Source of the DNA: Dokdonella_A sp046347015
GTDB taxonomy: Bacteria > Pseudomonadota > Gammaproteobacteria > Xanthomonadales > Rhodanobacteraceae
Direction of reading: 5' to 3'
Length of the DNA stretch: 64,000 bases
Assembly (NCBI GenBank): GCA_046347015.1
Contig: JAXMHA010000003.1
Coordinates: 124,001 to 188,000 of the forward strand
Part shown: positions 14,278-23,918 of the stretch, in pieces
Position numbering within the stretch: the first letter of the stretch is position 1
Layout of the letters: each line of letters starts with the position of its first letter
Translations under genes and position numbers: made by a program
Notes under the pieces: model-generated
Database searches by the model: none
What the model saw: the letters and a program-made list of their open reading frames with translations, nothing else
What the model was told of the DNA's origin: nothing

Positions 14278-15482
14278 TCGGACAACGCGAGTCCGGGCAC
14301 GTCGCCGCCGAAGCCCATGCCGCGCAGTGCCAGCTTCCGCTTCAGCGATGCACTGCGATCGAGCAGCACGAAGCCGAGCGATTGCGCGATCCCGGCCAAC
14401 GGCGCTTCTTCGCCCATCCAGCGAACCAGCGACCGGCTCGCGGCAATCGTCGCGTCGCGGTCACTCGCGCGCGACCGCGCGTGGCGCGCCAGCAGCGCGG
14501 CGTCGCCGGGGTCTTCGTTCCTCGCCGCGCATTCGACCAGCAGTTCGGCCAGGCCGAGCGCATCGCGCAGGCCGAGGTTGAAGCCCTGCGCACCGATCGG
14601 GTGGATCGTCTGCGCGGCATTGCCGACCAGCACGGCGCGTGGGCCCGTCACGGCGCTGGCGATCACGCCGTGCAACGGATGCGGCCTGCGCGGACCCGGA
14701 TCGTGCAAGCGGCCGACCCGGTAACCGAACCGTTCCTGCAGCAGCGCGCAGAAGCCGGCGTCGTCGAGCGCCGCGACCGCGGCGACGTCGCCGCTCGCCA
14801 CGGTCAGTACGGCACCGGCGCGTCCGTCGGCACGTGGCAGCAACGCGACGGGGCCTTCGGCGGTGAAGCGTTCGAACGCGCAGCCGTCGAGCGGTTTGCC
14901 GGTCGCGATCGTGGTGACGAATGCGCTTTGCCCATGATCGACGCGCGTGACCGGAATGCCGATCGCGGAGCGCACGAACGACTCGGTGCCGTCCGCGCCG
15001 ACGACGAGGCGTGCGTCGATGGCATGCGGCGCACCGTCGACGTCGAGCGTGACCCGCGACGCCGCTGCGCCGACCCCGATGCCCGTCACCCGGGCCGGCG
15101 CAAGCCGGCGCAGGTTCCGGCAGCCGGCGACGCGCGCGTGCAGTGCAGTGCCGAGCGCGTGCGCGGGCACGACCGCACCGAATTCCGGCAGCCCGAGCCT
15201 GGCGGCGTCGAGCCGCACCCGCCCGAATCGCCCGCGACGCGAGACTTCGATGCGCCGGATCGGCGCCGCATCCGCCGCGGCGTGCGGCCACACGCCAAGC
15301 GCCGACAGCGCGTTGACGCTGGCGCGCGCCAGCGCAAGGTTGCGATCACCCGCGGGCGCCGACGTCGCAGCGGGGACCGTCGCCTCGGCGAGCACGACGT
15401 CGAGCCCCGCACCGTCGAGCGCGATCGCAAGGCTCGACCCGACCAGGCCGCCGCCGACGATCAATGCGTCGCACCGTTCCAT
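14274..15482 (-). CDS. ubiH: UbiH-type ubiquinone biosynthesis hydroxylase
   Basis: 402 residues from ATG 15482, starting MERCDALIVGGGLVGSSLAIAL. It has the DG motif VVGADGTESFVRSAIG and the FAD motif AVLVGNAAQTIHPIGAQGFNLGLRDA. The Asn-for-Asp change in VGNAAQ and the IHPI wording are typical of UbiH (2-octaprenyl-6-methoxyphenol hydroxylase). It heads a two-gene operon with the next hydroxylase. A longer open frame upstream to 15992 lies opposite another gene and is ignored. Confidence 0.85.
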   Translation of the reverse strand: MERCDALIVGGGLVGSSLAIALDGAGLDVVLAEATVPAATSAPAGDRNLALARASVNALSALGVWPHAAADAAPIRRIEVSRRGRFGRVRLDAARLGLPEFGAVVPAHALGTALHARVAGCRNLRRLAPARVTGIGVGAAASRVTLDVDGAPHAIDARLVVGADGTESFVRSAIGIPVTRVDHGQSAFVTTIATGKPLDGCAFERFTAEGPVALLPRADGRAGAVLTVASGDVAAVAALDDAGFCALLQERFGYRVGRLHDPGPRRPHPLHGVIASAVTGPRAVLVGNAAQTIHPIGAQGFNLGLRDALGLAELLVECAARNEDPGDAALLARHARSRASDRDATIAASRSLVRWMGEEAPLAGIAQSLGFVLLDRSASLKRKLALRGMGFGGDVPGLALSE

Positions 15483-15615
15483 GCCGCGATGATAGCGGCA
15501 GCGCGGGCGGTCGGCCGGCGCCGCAGGCGGTACCGGCCATCCGCCGCACCGGCGGGCGTGGTGTATCCTTCGATCCCTCGCGACACGCGTTCGCCGCTCC
15601 CCGGAAACCCATCCG

Positions 15616-16188
15616 ATGGCCACGTCCCCGACACCGAAGAACCGCGGCATCGCGCCGCACCTGGCAGTCGTCACCGGCTTGATCGCCCTCGCCGTGTCGA
15701 TGCGGCTGGTCGTGCATTTCATGCCGGGCCTGATTCCGTACAACTTCACGCCGGTCGAGGCGATCGCGCTGTTCGGCGGCGCGTCGTTCGCCAATCGCCG
15801 GCTCGCGATCGTCGTGCCGCTGGTCGCGATGCTGCTCGCCGACCTCGTGATCGGCCTGCATCCGCTGATCCCGGTCGTGTACGGCTGCATCGCGGTGACG
15901 GCGCTGGCCGGCCGCGGCCTTGCGCGGCGTGCGGGAATCGGACGGCTGGCGTTGTTCGGAGCCGCCAGTGCGACGTTCTTCTTCATCGTCACGAACTTCG
16001 CGGTGTGGCTGACCTCCGGGATGTATCCGCTGACCGGCGCCGGCCTCGTGGCCTGCTACGTCGCCGGGTTGCCGTTCTATCCCGCGACGCTCGCCGGCAC
16101 GCTGTTCTGGACCGGCGCCCTGTTCGGCACGCTCGCGCTGCTGCGCCAGCGCTGGCCCGTGCTGGCGACGCAGTCCGCCACGGCCTGA
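15616..16188 (+). CDS. DUF6580-like membrane protein
   Basis: A 190-residue polytopic membrane protein with about five helices and the conserved stretch YNFTPVEAIALFGGA, followed by LLADLVIGLHP, typical of the DUF6580 family of putative transporters with ECF S-component-like topology. It lies in front of the cobalamin adenosyltransferase gene, which makes a vitamin-related substrate conceivable, but that is inference from position only. Start ATG 15616 gives the normal family N-terminus before the first helix. Confidence 0.7.
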   Translation: MATSPTPKNRGIAPHLAVVTGLIALAVSMRLVVHFMPGLIPYNFTPVEAIALFGGASFANRRLAIVVPLVAMLLADLVIGLHPLIPVVYGCIAVTALAGRGLARRAGIGRLALFGAASATFFFIVTNFAVWLTSGMYPLTGAGLVACYVAGLPFYPATLAGTLFWTGALFGTLALLRQRWPVLATQSATA

Positions 16189-16230
16189 CGCGACGAAGGA
16201 TCCGGCGGCATCGCATCCGCCCGTCGCGCC

Positions 16231-16794
16231 ATGGGCAATCGCCTCTCGAAGATCTACACCCGCACCGGTGACGATGGCACCACCGGGCTCGGCGATGGCT
16301 CGCGCCTGCCGAAGGACGCGCCGCGGGTCGCGGCGTACGGCACGGTCGACGAACTGAACTCGACGATCGGCGTCGTGCTCGCGTGCGACTTGCCGGATGC
16401 GATCCGCGAATCGCTGACGCAAATCCAGCACGACCTGTTCGACCTCGGCGGCGAATTGAGCACCCCCGGCATGACGCTGGTCGAAGCCGGCGACATCGAC
16501 CGGCTCGAACACACGCTCGACGCGTTGAACGCCGGCCTGCCGCCGCTCAAGGAGTTCATCCTGCCCGGCGGTGGCATGGCCGCGGCGCACTGCCACGTCG
16601 CGCGCACGGTGTGCCGGCGTGCGGAACGGGCCATCGTCACGCTGGCCCACACGGAACCGGTGCGCGCCGAAGCCCGACGCTACCTGAATCGCCTGTCCGA
16701 CCTGTTGTTCGTGATGTCGCGCGTCCTCGCGCGGGCATCGGGCCACGGCGAAGTGCTCTGGCAGCACGAACGCCGTCCGCGCCAGAAGGCGTGA
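16231..16794 (+). CDS. Cob(I)alamin adenosyltransferase, PduO type
   Basis: A 187-residue protein with the PduO-type motifs: IYTRTGDDGTTGLGDG at the N-terminus (ATP loop), YGTVDELNSTIG, IQHDLFDLGGELSTPG, and the C-terminal RRAERAIV...YLNRLSDLLFVMSR. It transfers the adenosyl group from ATP to cob(I)alamin to make coenzyme B12. Length and key residues are normal. It may form an operon with the upstream membrane protein and the small genes downstream. Confidence 0.93.
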   Translation: MGNRLSKIYTRTGDDGTTGLGDGSRLPKDAPRVAAYGTVDELNSTIGVVLACDLPDAIRESLTQIQHDLFDLGGELSTPGMTLVEAGDIDRLEHTLDALNAGLPPLKEFILPGGGMAAAHCHVARTVCRRAERAIVTLAHTEPVRAEARRYLNRLSDLLFVMSRVLARASGHGEVLWQHERRPRQKA

Positions 16795-16813
16795 GCGAAC
16801 GCACCGCCCGGCC

Positions 16814-17011
16814 GTGACGACCGCGCGCGCCTACGCCGTCGCCAGCAGCGCGATCTTCGCGCTCGCCGCGCTCGTCAACCTCGTCCGCGCGTGGCGCGGC
16901 TGGCCGTTCCAGTTCGGCCCGTGGCTGGTCGCGCCGGCGTGGTCGTGGCTCGCGTTCGCGATCGGCACGCTGCTCTGCATTTGGGGACTCGCCTCGCGGA
17001 GGCCGCGTTGA
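16814..17011 (+). CDS. Small two-TM membrane protein
   Basis: A 65-residue protein from GTG 16814, with two hydrophobic segments (residues ~8-25 and ~38-58) and a basic C-terminus (SRRPR). It sits 19 bp after the adenosyltransferase gene, and its TGA stop overlaps the TTG start of the next gene, implying translational coupling. No family is recognised, though small proteins of this type often precede the HDAC-family gene. Confidence 0.55.
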   Translation: MTTARAYAVASSAIFALAALVNLVRAWRGWPFQFGPWLVAPAWSWLAFAIGTLLCIWGLASRRPR

Positions 17012-17946
17012 CGGCGCGCACGGAAGGCGTCCTGCTGCTGACCCATCCGGCGTGCCTTGCGCACGATCCGGGCCCCGGCCATCCCGAATCGGCGGCGCGC
17101 CTCGAGGCGATCCTGGCGGCGCTCGACGCGGCGGACCTGCCCGGCCTGCGCCGAATCGAAGCACCACGCGCGACCCGCGAACAACTGCTGCGCGTGCACG
17201 ACGCGGCGATGGTCGACGGCGTGTTCGCCGCAGCGCCGGAATCGGGATACGTCCGCATCGATGCCGACACCGTGATGTCCGCCGGCTCGCTCGCAGCCGC
17301 CCTGCACGCGGCCGGCGCGACCGGCGCGGCAGTCGATGCCGTGCTCGGCGGTGACACGCGGCGCGCGTTCTGCGCGGTGCGCCCGCCGGGCCACCACGCG
17401 ACCCGCGACACGCCGATGGGATTCTGCCTGTTCAACAACATTGCGGTCGCCGCCACGCACGCGCTCGACGTTTACGGCCTCGACCGCGTCGCGATCGTCG
17501 ATTTCGACGTCCACCACGGCAATGGCACGCAGGACATCTTCTTCCGCGATCCGCGGGTGCTGTATGCCTCGACGCACCAGAGTCCGCTCTATCCCGGCAC
17601 CGGCGCGCGCGACGAGCGTGGCGTCGGCCAGGTCGTCAATGCACCGCTGCCGCCGGGCGCGGGCCCGGACGCCTTCCGCGCGGCGTGCGACGGAATCGTG
17701 CTGCCGGCCCTCGAGGCCTTCGCCCCGCAACTGGTGCTCGTGTCGGCGGGCTTCGATGCGCATCGACGCGATCCGCTGGCGAGCCTCGAACTCGGCGCGG
17801 AGGATTTCGCATGGATCACCGCGCGGCTGGTCGAAGTCGCGGAGCGGCATGCGCAAGGCCGCATCGTGTCGAGCCTCGAAGGCGGCTACGACCTCGCCGC
17901 GCTCGCCGAATCCAGCGTCGCCCACGTGCGCGAACTGTCACGCTGA
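17008..17946 (+). CDS. Histone-deacetylase-family amidohydrolase
   Basis: 312 residues from TTG 17008. This start is chosen because GGAGG lies 5 bases upstream and the codon overlaps the previous stop (TTGA). The active site is visible: RPPGHHA (His-His pair), the Asp/His zinc ligands in IVDFDVHHGNGTQDIF, and the C-terminal SLEGGYDL with the catalytic-tyrosine loop. Bacterial members deacetylate acetylpolyamines or other small amides (class II HDAC-like). The substrate here is unknown. Confidence 0.9.
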   Translation: MTARTEGVLLLTHPACLAHDPGPGHPESAARLEAILAALDAADLPGLRRIEAPRATREQLLRVHDAAMVDGVFAAAPESGYVRIDADTVMSAGSLAAALHAAGATGAAVDAVLGGDTRRAFCAVRPPGHHATRDTPMGFCLFNNIAVAATHALDVYGLDRVAIVDFDVHHGNGTQDIFFRDPRVLYASTHQSPLYPGTGARDERGVGQVVNAPLPPGAGPDAFRAACDGIVLPALEAFAPQLVLVSAGFDAHRRDPLASLELGAEDFAWITARLVEVAERHAQGRIVSSLEGGYDLAALAESSVAHVRELSR

Positions 17947-18071
17947 ACGGTGCTGGCGGCTCCCGCCGCCGGTTGCGACGGCGCCGGATTGCCGGCCACG
18001 ACAGCTTCCGGCAAGCTACGCGCTTCCCGCAACGCCTCCCTCCAACCGACCGCCACACGCCTGCCGCAGAC

Positions 18072-20438
18072 GTGACCATCCCCGATCGACTCCTGCAGCA
18101 CGCGGCACTGGCGCTCGCCATCGCGGTCATTCCGCCGGGGGCGCTCGCTGCCGATCCCGCGGTGACGACTGCGACCGCAGCCGGCGCGGCGCAATCGACC
18201 AGCCGCACCTGCCCGATCGGCGTCCTGAAGTGCCCGAAGCCGAAGCTCGACTGGTCGACGTGCCGCAGGAACGCGCTGCTCGACTTCTATGTCCCCGGCC
18301 TGCCGGTCGAGGGCGATCGCGAGTCGACGCCGGCCGACGCCAGCGCGACGCAAGTCAAGACGCTCGACAAGGACCGCTACGTGCTCGAGGGGGATGCGCA
18401 ACTGGAACGCCTCGACCAGTTGCTGCGCGCCGACACGCTCACCTACGACGACGCGACGACCGACTATTCGGCGACCGGCCACGTCCGTTACCAGGACCGG
18501 GGTTTGCTGGCGTCCGCCGACGCCGCGCACGGCCGCACCGAACCCGAGCAGGCGAACCTCACCGGCGTCAACTACCAGTTGCTGACCTCGCGTGGCAACG
18601 GCAAGGCCGCGACGGCGAACGTCACAGATCCCGACCACGGCGACCTCACCGACGCGACGTACTCGACCTGCGATCCCGGCGACCACACCTGGGAACTTCG
18701 CGCCGACACGATCCACCTCGACCAGGACGAAGGCGTCGGACGCGCCCGCGACGTCACGTTCGCGCTCGGCGGCGTGCCGGTGTTCTGGCTGCCGTACCTG
18801 CGTTTCCCGCTGACGGACGAACGCGAATCCGGCTTCCTCGCGCCGGACATCGGCTACAGCAACCGACGCGGATTCGAGTTCGAGCTGCCGTATTACCTGA
18901 ACCTCGCGCCGAACTACGATGCGACGATCTACCCGCGGTTGATGACCGACCGCGGCCTCATGCTCGGCGGCGAATTTCGCTACGCGACCGAATCCAGCAC
19001 CGGCAGCTTCGTCGCGTCGATCCTGCCCGATGACCACCGCGCCGACGACGAATCGGCCGAGTTCGGCACGCTCGTGCCATCGGACCGCTGGTCGTACCAG
19101 TGGAAGGACACGACGGCGTGGAGCCAGAACTGGGGAGCTTCGGTCGACATCAACCACGTGTCCGACGACCACTACTTCGAGGATTTCGGGCACAGCCTGA
19201 CCCGGGCCGCGACCAGCATGCTGCCCGCCAGCGCGTACATCGTCGGCCGCGGCACCTGGTGGACCGCAGCCATCGGCGGCGACTCCTACCAGATCACCGA
19301 CCCGACGTTGCCGTCGGCGTACCTGCCGTACCGCCGGCTGCCGCGCGTCACGTTCAATGCCGACGCCCCGGTCGCGGGCGAGCTCGAGGCCGGGCTCGAT
19401 TCCGAATACGTGGCGTTCACCAAGGACGACAAGCCGGAGGGCCAGCGCCTCGACCTGTTCCCGTACCTGACGCTGCCGATCGAGACCGCTGCCTATTTCC
19501 TGCGCCCGAAGCTCGGCTACCGGTTCACGACGTACGACCTCGATGCGTCGACGCTCGGGGGCAGCCCGGCGCTGACGCGCACGCGCCCCGACCGTGGCCT
19601 GCCGATCTTCAGCCTCGACACCGGGCTCGTCTTCGATCGCAGCCTCACGCTCGGCGGCGAAGCGATGACGCAGACGCTCGAGCCGCGCGCGTATTACCTG
19701 TGGGTGCCGTACCGCGACCAGACCGACCTGCCCGTTTTCGACACGCAGTCGATCCCGTTCAGCTTCAGCGAGCTGTTCCGCAGCAACCGCTACATCGGCG
19801 CCGACCGGCAGATGGACGCGAACAACCTGTCGCTCGCGCTGACCTCGCGCCTGCTGTCGGACAGTACCGGCGACGAGATCGTGTCGGCCAGCATCGGCCA
19901 GATCCGCTATTTCTCCGACCAGCGCGTGCAACTGCCCGGCGCGCCACCGACCGATTACGCCGGATCGACGTATGCCGGCGAACTCGACCTGCACCTCGGC
20001 GCGAACTGGCGCGTGACGCTGGACCAGCAATGGAACCCGAACACCGACCAGATCGACCTGTCGACGTTCACCGTGCAGAACCGCTTCGGCGACGGCGGCC
20101 TGGTCAATTTTTCGTACCGCTACCGGCGCAACCTGATCGACCAGGTCGACGTGTCGGCGCTGGTGCCGATCACCCCGAAGTGGCGGCTGATCGCACGCGA
20201 CAACTTCGCGATCCATGACCCGGTGACCAAGCGCGACCACGAGACGCTCGAGCGCTTCATCGGCGTCGAGCACGACACCTGCTGCCTCACCTGGCGCGTG
20301 CTGGCCCGCCGCTACATCCACGACATCCAGGGGGATGCCGACAGCGCGCTCTACTTCGAGATCGAATTCAAGGGCATCGGCGCGATCGGCCAGGCGTCGG
20401 ACAACTTCCTGCGCCGTGGTATTCTGGGATTCCAGTAG
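18072..20438 (+). CDS. lptD: LPS-assembly outer-membrane protein LptD
   Basis: 788 residues from GTG 18072 with a signal peptide ending near LAADP. The N-terminal OstA/LptA-like beta-jellyroll covers roughly residues 85-250 (DKDRYVLEGDAQLERLDQ, ADTLTYDDAT), and the rest is the 26-stranded barrel. The cysteine pair in HDTCCLTWRV near the C-terminus and the early cysteines (TCPIG...LKCPK...STC) would form the disulfides needed for maturation. With LptE it inserts LPS into the outer leaflet. surA follows, and its chaperone product helps fold this barrel. Confidence 0.93.
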   Translation: MTIPDRLLQHAALALAIAVIPPGALAADPAVTTATAAGAAQSTSRTCPIGVLKCPKPKLDWSTCRRNALLDFYVPGLPVEGDRESTPADASATQVKTLDKDRYVLEGDAQLERLDQLLRADTLTYDDATTDYSATGHVRYQDRGLLASADAAHGRTEPEQANLTGVNYQLLTSRGNGKAATANVTDPDHGDLTDATYSTCDPGDHTWELRADTIHLDQDEGVGRARDVTFALGGVPVFWLPYLRFPLTDERESGFLAPDIGYSNRRGFEFELPYYLNLAPNYDATIYPRLMTDRGLMLGGEFRYATESSTGSFVASILPDDHRADDESAEFGTLVPSDRWSYQWKDTTAWSQNWGASVDINHVSDDHYFEDFGHSLTRAATSMLPASAYIVGRGTWWTAAIGGDSYQITDPTLPSAYLPYRRLPRVTFNADAPVAGELEAGLDSEYVAFTKDDKPEGQRLDLFPYLTLPIETAAYFLRPKLGYRFTTYDLDASTLGGSPALTRTRPDRGLPIFSLDTGLVFDRSLTLGGEAMTQTLEPRAYYLWVPYRDQTDLPVFDTQSIPFSFSELFRSNRYIGADRQMDANNLSLALTSRLLSDSTGDEIVSASIGQIRYFSDQRVQLPGAPPTDYAGSTYAGELDLHLGANWRVTLDQQWNPNTDQIDLSTFTVQNRFGDGGLVNFSYRYRRNLIDQVDVSALVPITPKWRLIARDNFAIHDPVTKRDHETLERFIGVEHDTCCLTWRVLARRYIHDIQGDADSALYFEIEFKGIGAIGQASDNFLRRGILGFQ

Positions 20439-20549
20439 TCGGTGCACCGGCCCGGCTTCCGCTTTCGGCAACCGGCGGGAAACGCCGGCGGCGACGCCGC
20501 GACACGCGGCAGCTTCCATCCCCATCGCATCCCGATCGACTTCTTCCCG

Positions 20550-21872
20550 ATGAACCGAACCCTGCTCCGACTTGCCGTGTTCTTCGCCGCCGCAACTCCG
20601 GCCGTGGTGCTCGCGCAGGCCACGCCCGCGACGCAACCACTCGACGGCATCGTCGCGGTCGTCGACGACGGCGTCATCCTGCAAAGCGAGCTCGACCGGA
20701 TGGTCGCGACGGTGACCGCCAACTACAAGTCGAACCCGCAACAGTTGCCGCCGCACGACGTGCTCGAGCGGCAGGTCCTCGAGCGGCTGATCATGGACAA
20801 GCTGCAGCTCGCGCGCGCGGCCGACACCGGCATCAAGGCGTCCGACACGGAGATCGACGAAGCGGTCGGCCGCATCGCCAAGCAGAACAACCTGACGGTC
20901 GACCAGCTCCGCGACGAGCTCGCCAAGCAGGGAATGAGCTACACCCAGTTCCGCGACAACATCCGCGACCAGATCATCCTGCAGCAGATGCGCAACCGGT
21001 ACGTGCAAGGCCGCGTGCAGGTCAGTGACGCGGAAGTCGACTCGCTGCTGAAACACGGCAACCTCAACGCGGGCCAGTTGCGCCTCGGACACATCCTGAT
21101 CTCGGTCCCGGAAGGAGCAACCCCCGCGCAGATCGACGCGGCCAAGGCCAAGGCCGAGGACGTCAAGCGCCAGATCGACGGCGGCATGGATTTCGCGGCG
21201 GCGGCGATCCGCTACTCCGACGCGCAGAACGCGCTGGAAGGCGGCGACCTCGGCTGGCGTGGCTACGACGCCCTGCCGCAGGCGTTCACCGAGATCGCTT
21301 CGCGCCTCGAGCCGGGCCAAGTCGCGGGACCGATCCGCGGCCCGAACGGTTTCCACATCATCAAGCTGATCGGCAAGCGCGCCCAGCCAACGCAGGTCGT
21401 CGAGGAGTACCACGCGCTGCACATCCTCGTGAAGACGAGCGAGCTGGTGCCGGATGCCCAGGCGGAGAAGAAGATCGACGAGCTTTATCGCGAGATCCAG
21501 GGCGGTGCCGACTTCGAAAAGCTGGCCAAGGCCGACTCGGACGACGGCGCGACCGCCAACCTCGGCGGCGACATGGGCTGGTTCGCCGCCGATGCCTACG
21601 GTCCGGCCGTCGATGACGCGCTGAAGGGCCTCAAGGACGGACAGGTCTCGCAACCGTTCCGGACCGAGGTCGGCTGGCACCTCATCAAGCTGCTCGGTAC
21701 CCGCCAGACCGACAAGACGCAGCAGGCGGAGCGGGATCGCGCGCGCAACCTGCTGTTCCAGCGCAAGGCCGAGGACGAGTACGAAAGTTTCCTGCGCCAG
21801 TTGCGTGGCGAGGCGTACGTCCGCATCCGGTTGCCGGGCGTGGCCGCGGCGGACGCCAAGCCGGCGTCCTGA
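20550..21872 (+). CDS. surA: Periplasmic peptidyl-prolyl isomerase/chaperone SurA
   Basis: 440 residues from ATG 20550 with a signal peptide (NRTLLRLAVFFAAATPAVVLA). Order: SurA N-domain (DGIVAVVDDGVILQSELDR onward), then two parvulin-type PPIC domains (about residues 180-285, containing GGDLGWRGYDALPQAF, and about 290-400, containing LGGDMGWFAADAYGP). It folds outer-membrane porins and LptD in the periplasm. The ATG is chosen over an upstream in-frame ATG because it starts directly at a signal peptide. Confidence 0.93.
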   Translation: MNRTLLRLAVFFAAATPAVVLAQATPATQPLDGIVAVVDDGVILQSELDRMVATVTANYKSNPQQLPPHDVLERQVLERLIMDKLQLARAADTGIKASDTEIDEAVGRIAKQNNLTVDQLRDELAKQGMSYTQFRDNIRDQIILQQMRNRYVQGRVQVSDAEVDSLLKHGNLNAGQLRLGHILISVPEGATPAQIDAAKAKAEDVKRQIDGGMDFAAAAIRYSDAQNALEGGDLGWRGYDALPQAFTEIASRLEPGQVAGPIRGPNGFHIIKLIGKRAQPTQVVEEYHALHILVKTSELVPDAQAEKKIDELYREIQGGADFEKLAKADSDDGATANLGGDMGWFAADAYGPAVDDALKGLKDGQVSQPFRTEVGWHLIKLLGTRQTDKTQQAERDRARNLLFQRKAEDEYESFLRQLRGEAYVRIRLPGVAAADAKPAS

Positions 21873-21905
21873 CGCACGCCTCCGCGTTCCGGAGGCCGAA
21901 GGCCG

Positions 21906-22934
21906 ATGAACCCCGGAACCGGTTTGCCGCGCCTCGCACTGACCGCTGGTGAACCGTCCGGCATCGGCCCCGAGCTGATCGCGAAGCTCGCCGGCGGGAA
22001 CACCGAAGCCGAACTGGTCGCGATCGGTGATCCCGCGCTGTTCCGCGCCGCGGCCGCCGTTGCGGGAGTCATGCTCGACCTCGTCCCGTTCGATCCATCG
22101 CGACGCCCCGCGGTACGTCACCCCGGTGTCCTTGCGGTGCTGCCGGTCCCGCTCGCGGTGCAACCGGTTCCCGGCACACCCGACGTCGCGAACGCGCGCT
22201 GGGTGATCGAAACGCTCGCCCGCGCGGCCGATGGCGCGCTGTCCGGCACGTTCGACGCCATCGTCACGGGTCCGGTGCACAAGGGCATCATCAACGACGC
22301 CGGGATCGCGTTCACCGGCCACACCGAGTTCTTCGCCCACCGCGCCGGGAGCGATGTCGCGATGCTGCTCACCGCGCCGGGACCGAGCCGCACCGGCGGC
22401 TGGCTGCGCATCGCGCTCGCGACGACGCATCTGCCGCTTGCCGAGGTCCCGGCCGCGATCACGCAGGCCGGACTCGTGCGCACGCTTTGCATCCTGCGCG
22501 ACGCGCTGATCGACCGCTTCGGCATCGCCGCACCGCGGCTCGCCGTCCTCGGCCTCAATCCGCACGCCGGCGAAGGCGGACACTTCGGCCGCGAGGAGAT
22601 CGAGCGGATCACGCCGGCCATCGCGCAGGTCCGTGCCGCCGGTTTCGACGTCGCGGGCCCTCTCCCCGCCGACACCGCGCTGACCCCGGCGCGGCTCGAG
22701 CGGTTCGACGCGGTGCTCGCGATGTACCACGACCAGGGCCTGCCGGTGCTGAAATACGCGGGCTTTGGCCAAGCCGTGAACGTCACGCTGGGGCTGCCGT
22801 TCATCCGCACCTCGGTCGACCACGGCACCGCGTTCGACATCGCCGGGCGCGGCGTCGCCGATCCCGCCAGCCTCATCGCGGCCACACGGCTGGCATGCGA
22901 ACTCGCCGCCCGCGTCGAAGCGCACCGTCGATGA
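21906..22934 (+). CDS. pdxA: 4-hydroxythreonine-4-phosphate dehydrogenase
   Basis: 342 residues. The family opening LALTAGEPSGIGPEL is present, with the metal-site histidines in HKGIINDAGIAFTGHTEFF and MYHDQGLPVLKY, and the C-terminal FIRTSVDHGTAFDIAG. It catalyses NAD-dependent oxidation and decarboxylation in the DXP-dependent pyridoxal phosphate pathway. It overlaps rsmA by 4 bp (ATGA), the classic surA-pdxA-rsmA arrangement. Confidence 0.95.
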   Translation: MNPGTGLPRLALTAGEPSGIGPELIAKLAGGNTEAELVAIGDPALFRAAAAVAGVMLDLVPFDPSRRPAVRHPGVLAVLPVPLAVQPVPGTPDVANARWVIETLARAADGALSGTFDAIVTGPVHKGIINDAGIAFTGHTEFFAHRAGSDVAMLLTAPGPSRTGGWLRIALATTHLPLAEVPAAITQAGLVRTLCILRDALIDRFGIAAPRLAVLGLNPHAGEGGHFGREEIERITPAIAQVRAAGFDVAGPLPADTALTPARLERFDAVLAMYHDQGLPVLKYAGFGQAVNVTLGLPFIRTSVDHGTAFDIAGRGVADPASLIAATRLACELAARVEAHRR

Positions 22935-23743
22935 AGGCTGGCTCCACCCGGGCCAGCGCCACGCCGGGTTTTGCAGTGCATGGCCACTCGCCGAAGAAAC
23001 GCTTCGGCCAGCACTTCCTGACCGATCCCGCGGTCATCGCGGAAATCATTGCCGCGATCGATCCGCGGCCCGGCCAGCGCATCGTCGAGATCGGTCCCGG
23101 CGATGGCGCGCTGACGCGCCCGCTGTTGCACAGCGCGGGGGGCCTGACCGCGATCGAACTCGACCGCGACCTGATTCCGCGTTTGGCGGCCCTCGGGCCG
23201 GGCCTCGACATCGTCCAGGCCGACGTGCTGGACGTCGACTTCCATGCGCTGGCCGGATCGTCGCGCATCCGGCTGGTCGGCAACCTGCCGTACAACGTGT
23301 CGTCGCCGATCCTGTTCCACTGCCTCGATGCGCTCGATGTGATCGAGGACATGCATTTCATGCTGCAACGCGAAGTGGTCGAACGGATGGTCGCCGCGCC
23401 GGGCAACAAGACCTATGGCCGGCTCAGCGTGATGGTGCAGCTCGCGTGCATGGCCGAGTCACTGATCGGCGTGCCGCCTCGCGCATTTTCGCCGCCGCCG
23501 AAGGTGCAATCGGCGGTCGTCCGGCTGCTGCCGCGCCGTGACGGACCCGATTTCCCGCGCGACGCGGTCGCGCGGGTCGTCCGCGCGGCCTTCGGCCAGC
23601 GCCGCAAGAAGCTCTCGAACGCATTGTCCGGCCTGCTCGATGCGGAAGCGATCCGGGCCGCCGGTGTCGATCCGGGCCTGCGCGCGGAACGACTGCCGCC
23701 GGAAGCCTTCGTCGCGCTGGCGCAAGCGGTCGCGCCACGCTGA
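22931..23743 (+). CDS. rsmA: 16S rRNA (A1518/A1519) dimethyltransferase
   Basis: 270 residues with KKRFGQHFLTD, the SAM motif IVEIGPGDGALT, the catalytic NLPYNVSSP (NLPY box) and FSPPPKVQSAVV. This is the KsgA/RsmA enzyme that dimethylates two adjacent adenines in 16S helix 45 during small-subunit assembly. ATG 22931 overlaps the pdxA stop. In related genomes apaG follows; here it does not. Confidence 0.96.
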   Translation: MKAGSTRASATPGFAVHGHSPKKRFGQHFLTDPAVIAEIIAAIDPRPGQRIVEIGPGDGALTRPLLHSAGGLTAIELDRDLIPRLAALGPGLDIVQADVLDVDFHALAGSSRIRLVGNLPYNVSSPILFHCLDALDVIEDMHFMLQREVVERMVAAPGNKTYGRLSVMVQLACMAESLIGVPPRAFSPPPKVQSAVVRLLPRRDGPDFPRDAVARVVRAAFGQRRKKLSNALSGLLDAEAIRAAGVDPGLRAERLPPEAFVALAQAVAPR

Positions 23744-23918
23744 TGCCAGTTCCCGGGGCACCCCGGCCGCGGATTGCCACACGCGCCGCGACTTGCCGCG
23801 ATGCCCGGCGTTGCGGACAATCGGCCGATGCGGGCTTGTTGCTGCCACCCCGAAGACGCCGGATCGACCGGCCCCCACCCCGCGCGGGGAATCGTGCCTT
23901 GCCCGGTGCGTTCCTGAG

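Noticed and set aside
17886..22925. A 1679-codon open frame on the minus strand opposite lptD-surA-pdxA
   Set aside because: Its translation is low-complexity Arg/Val/Glu-rich sequence with no family motif, while the plus strand carries three complete, well-known genes. It is a high-GC shadow frame.
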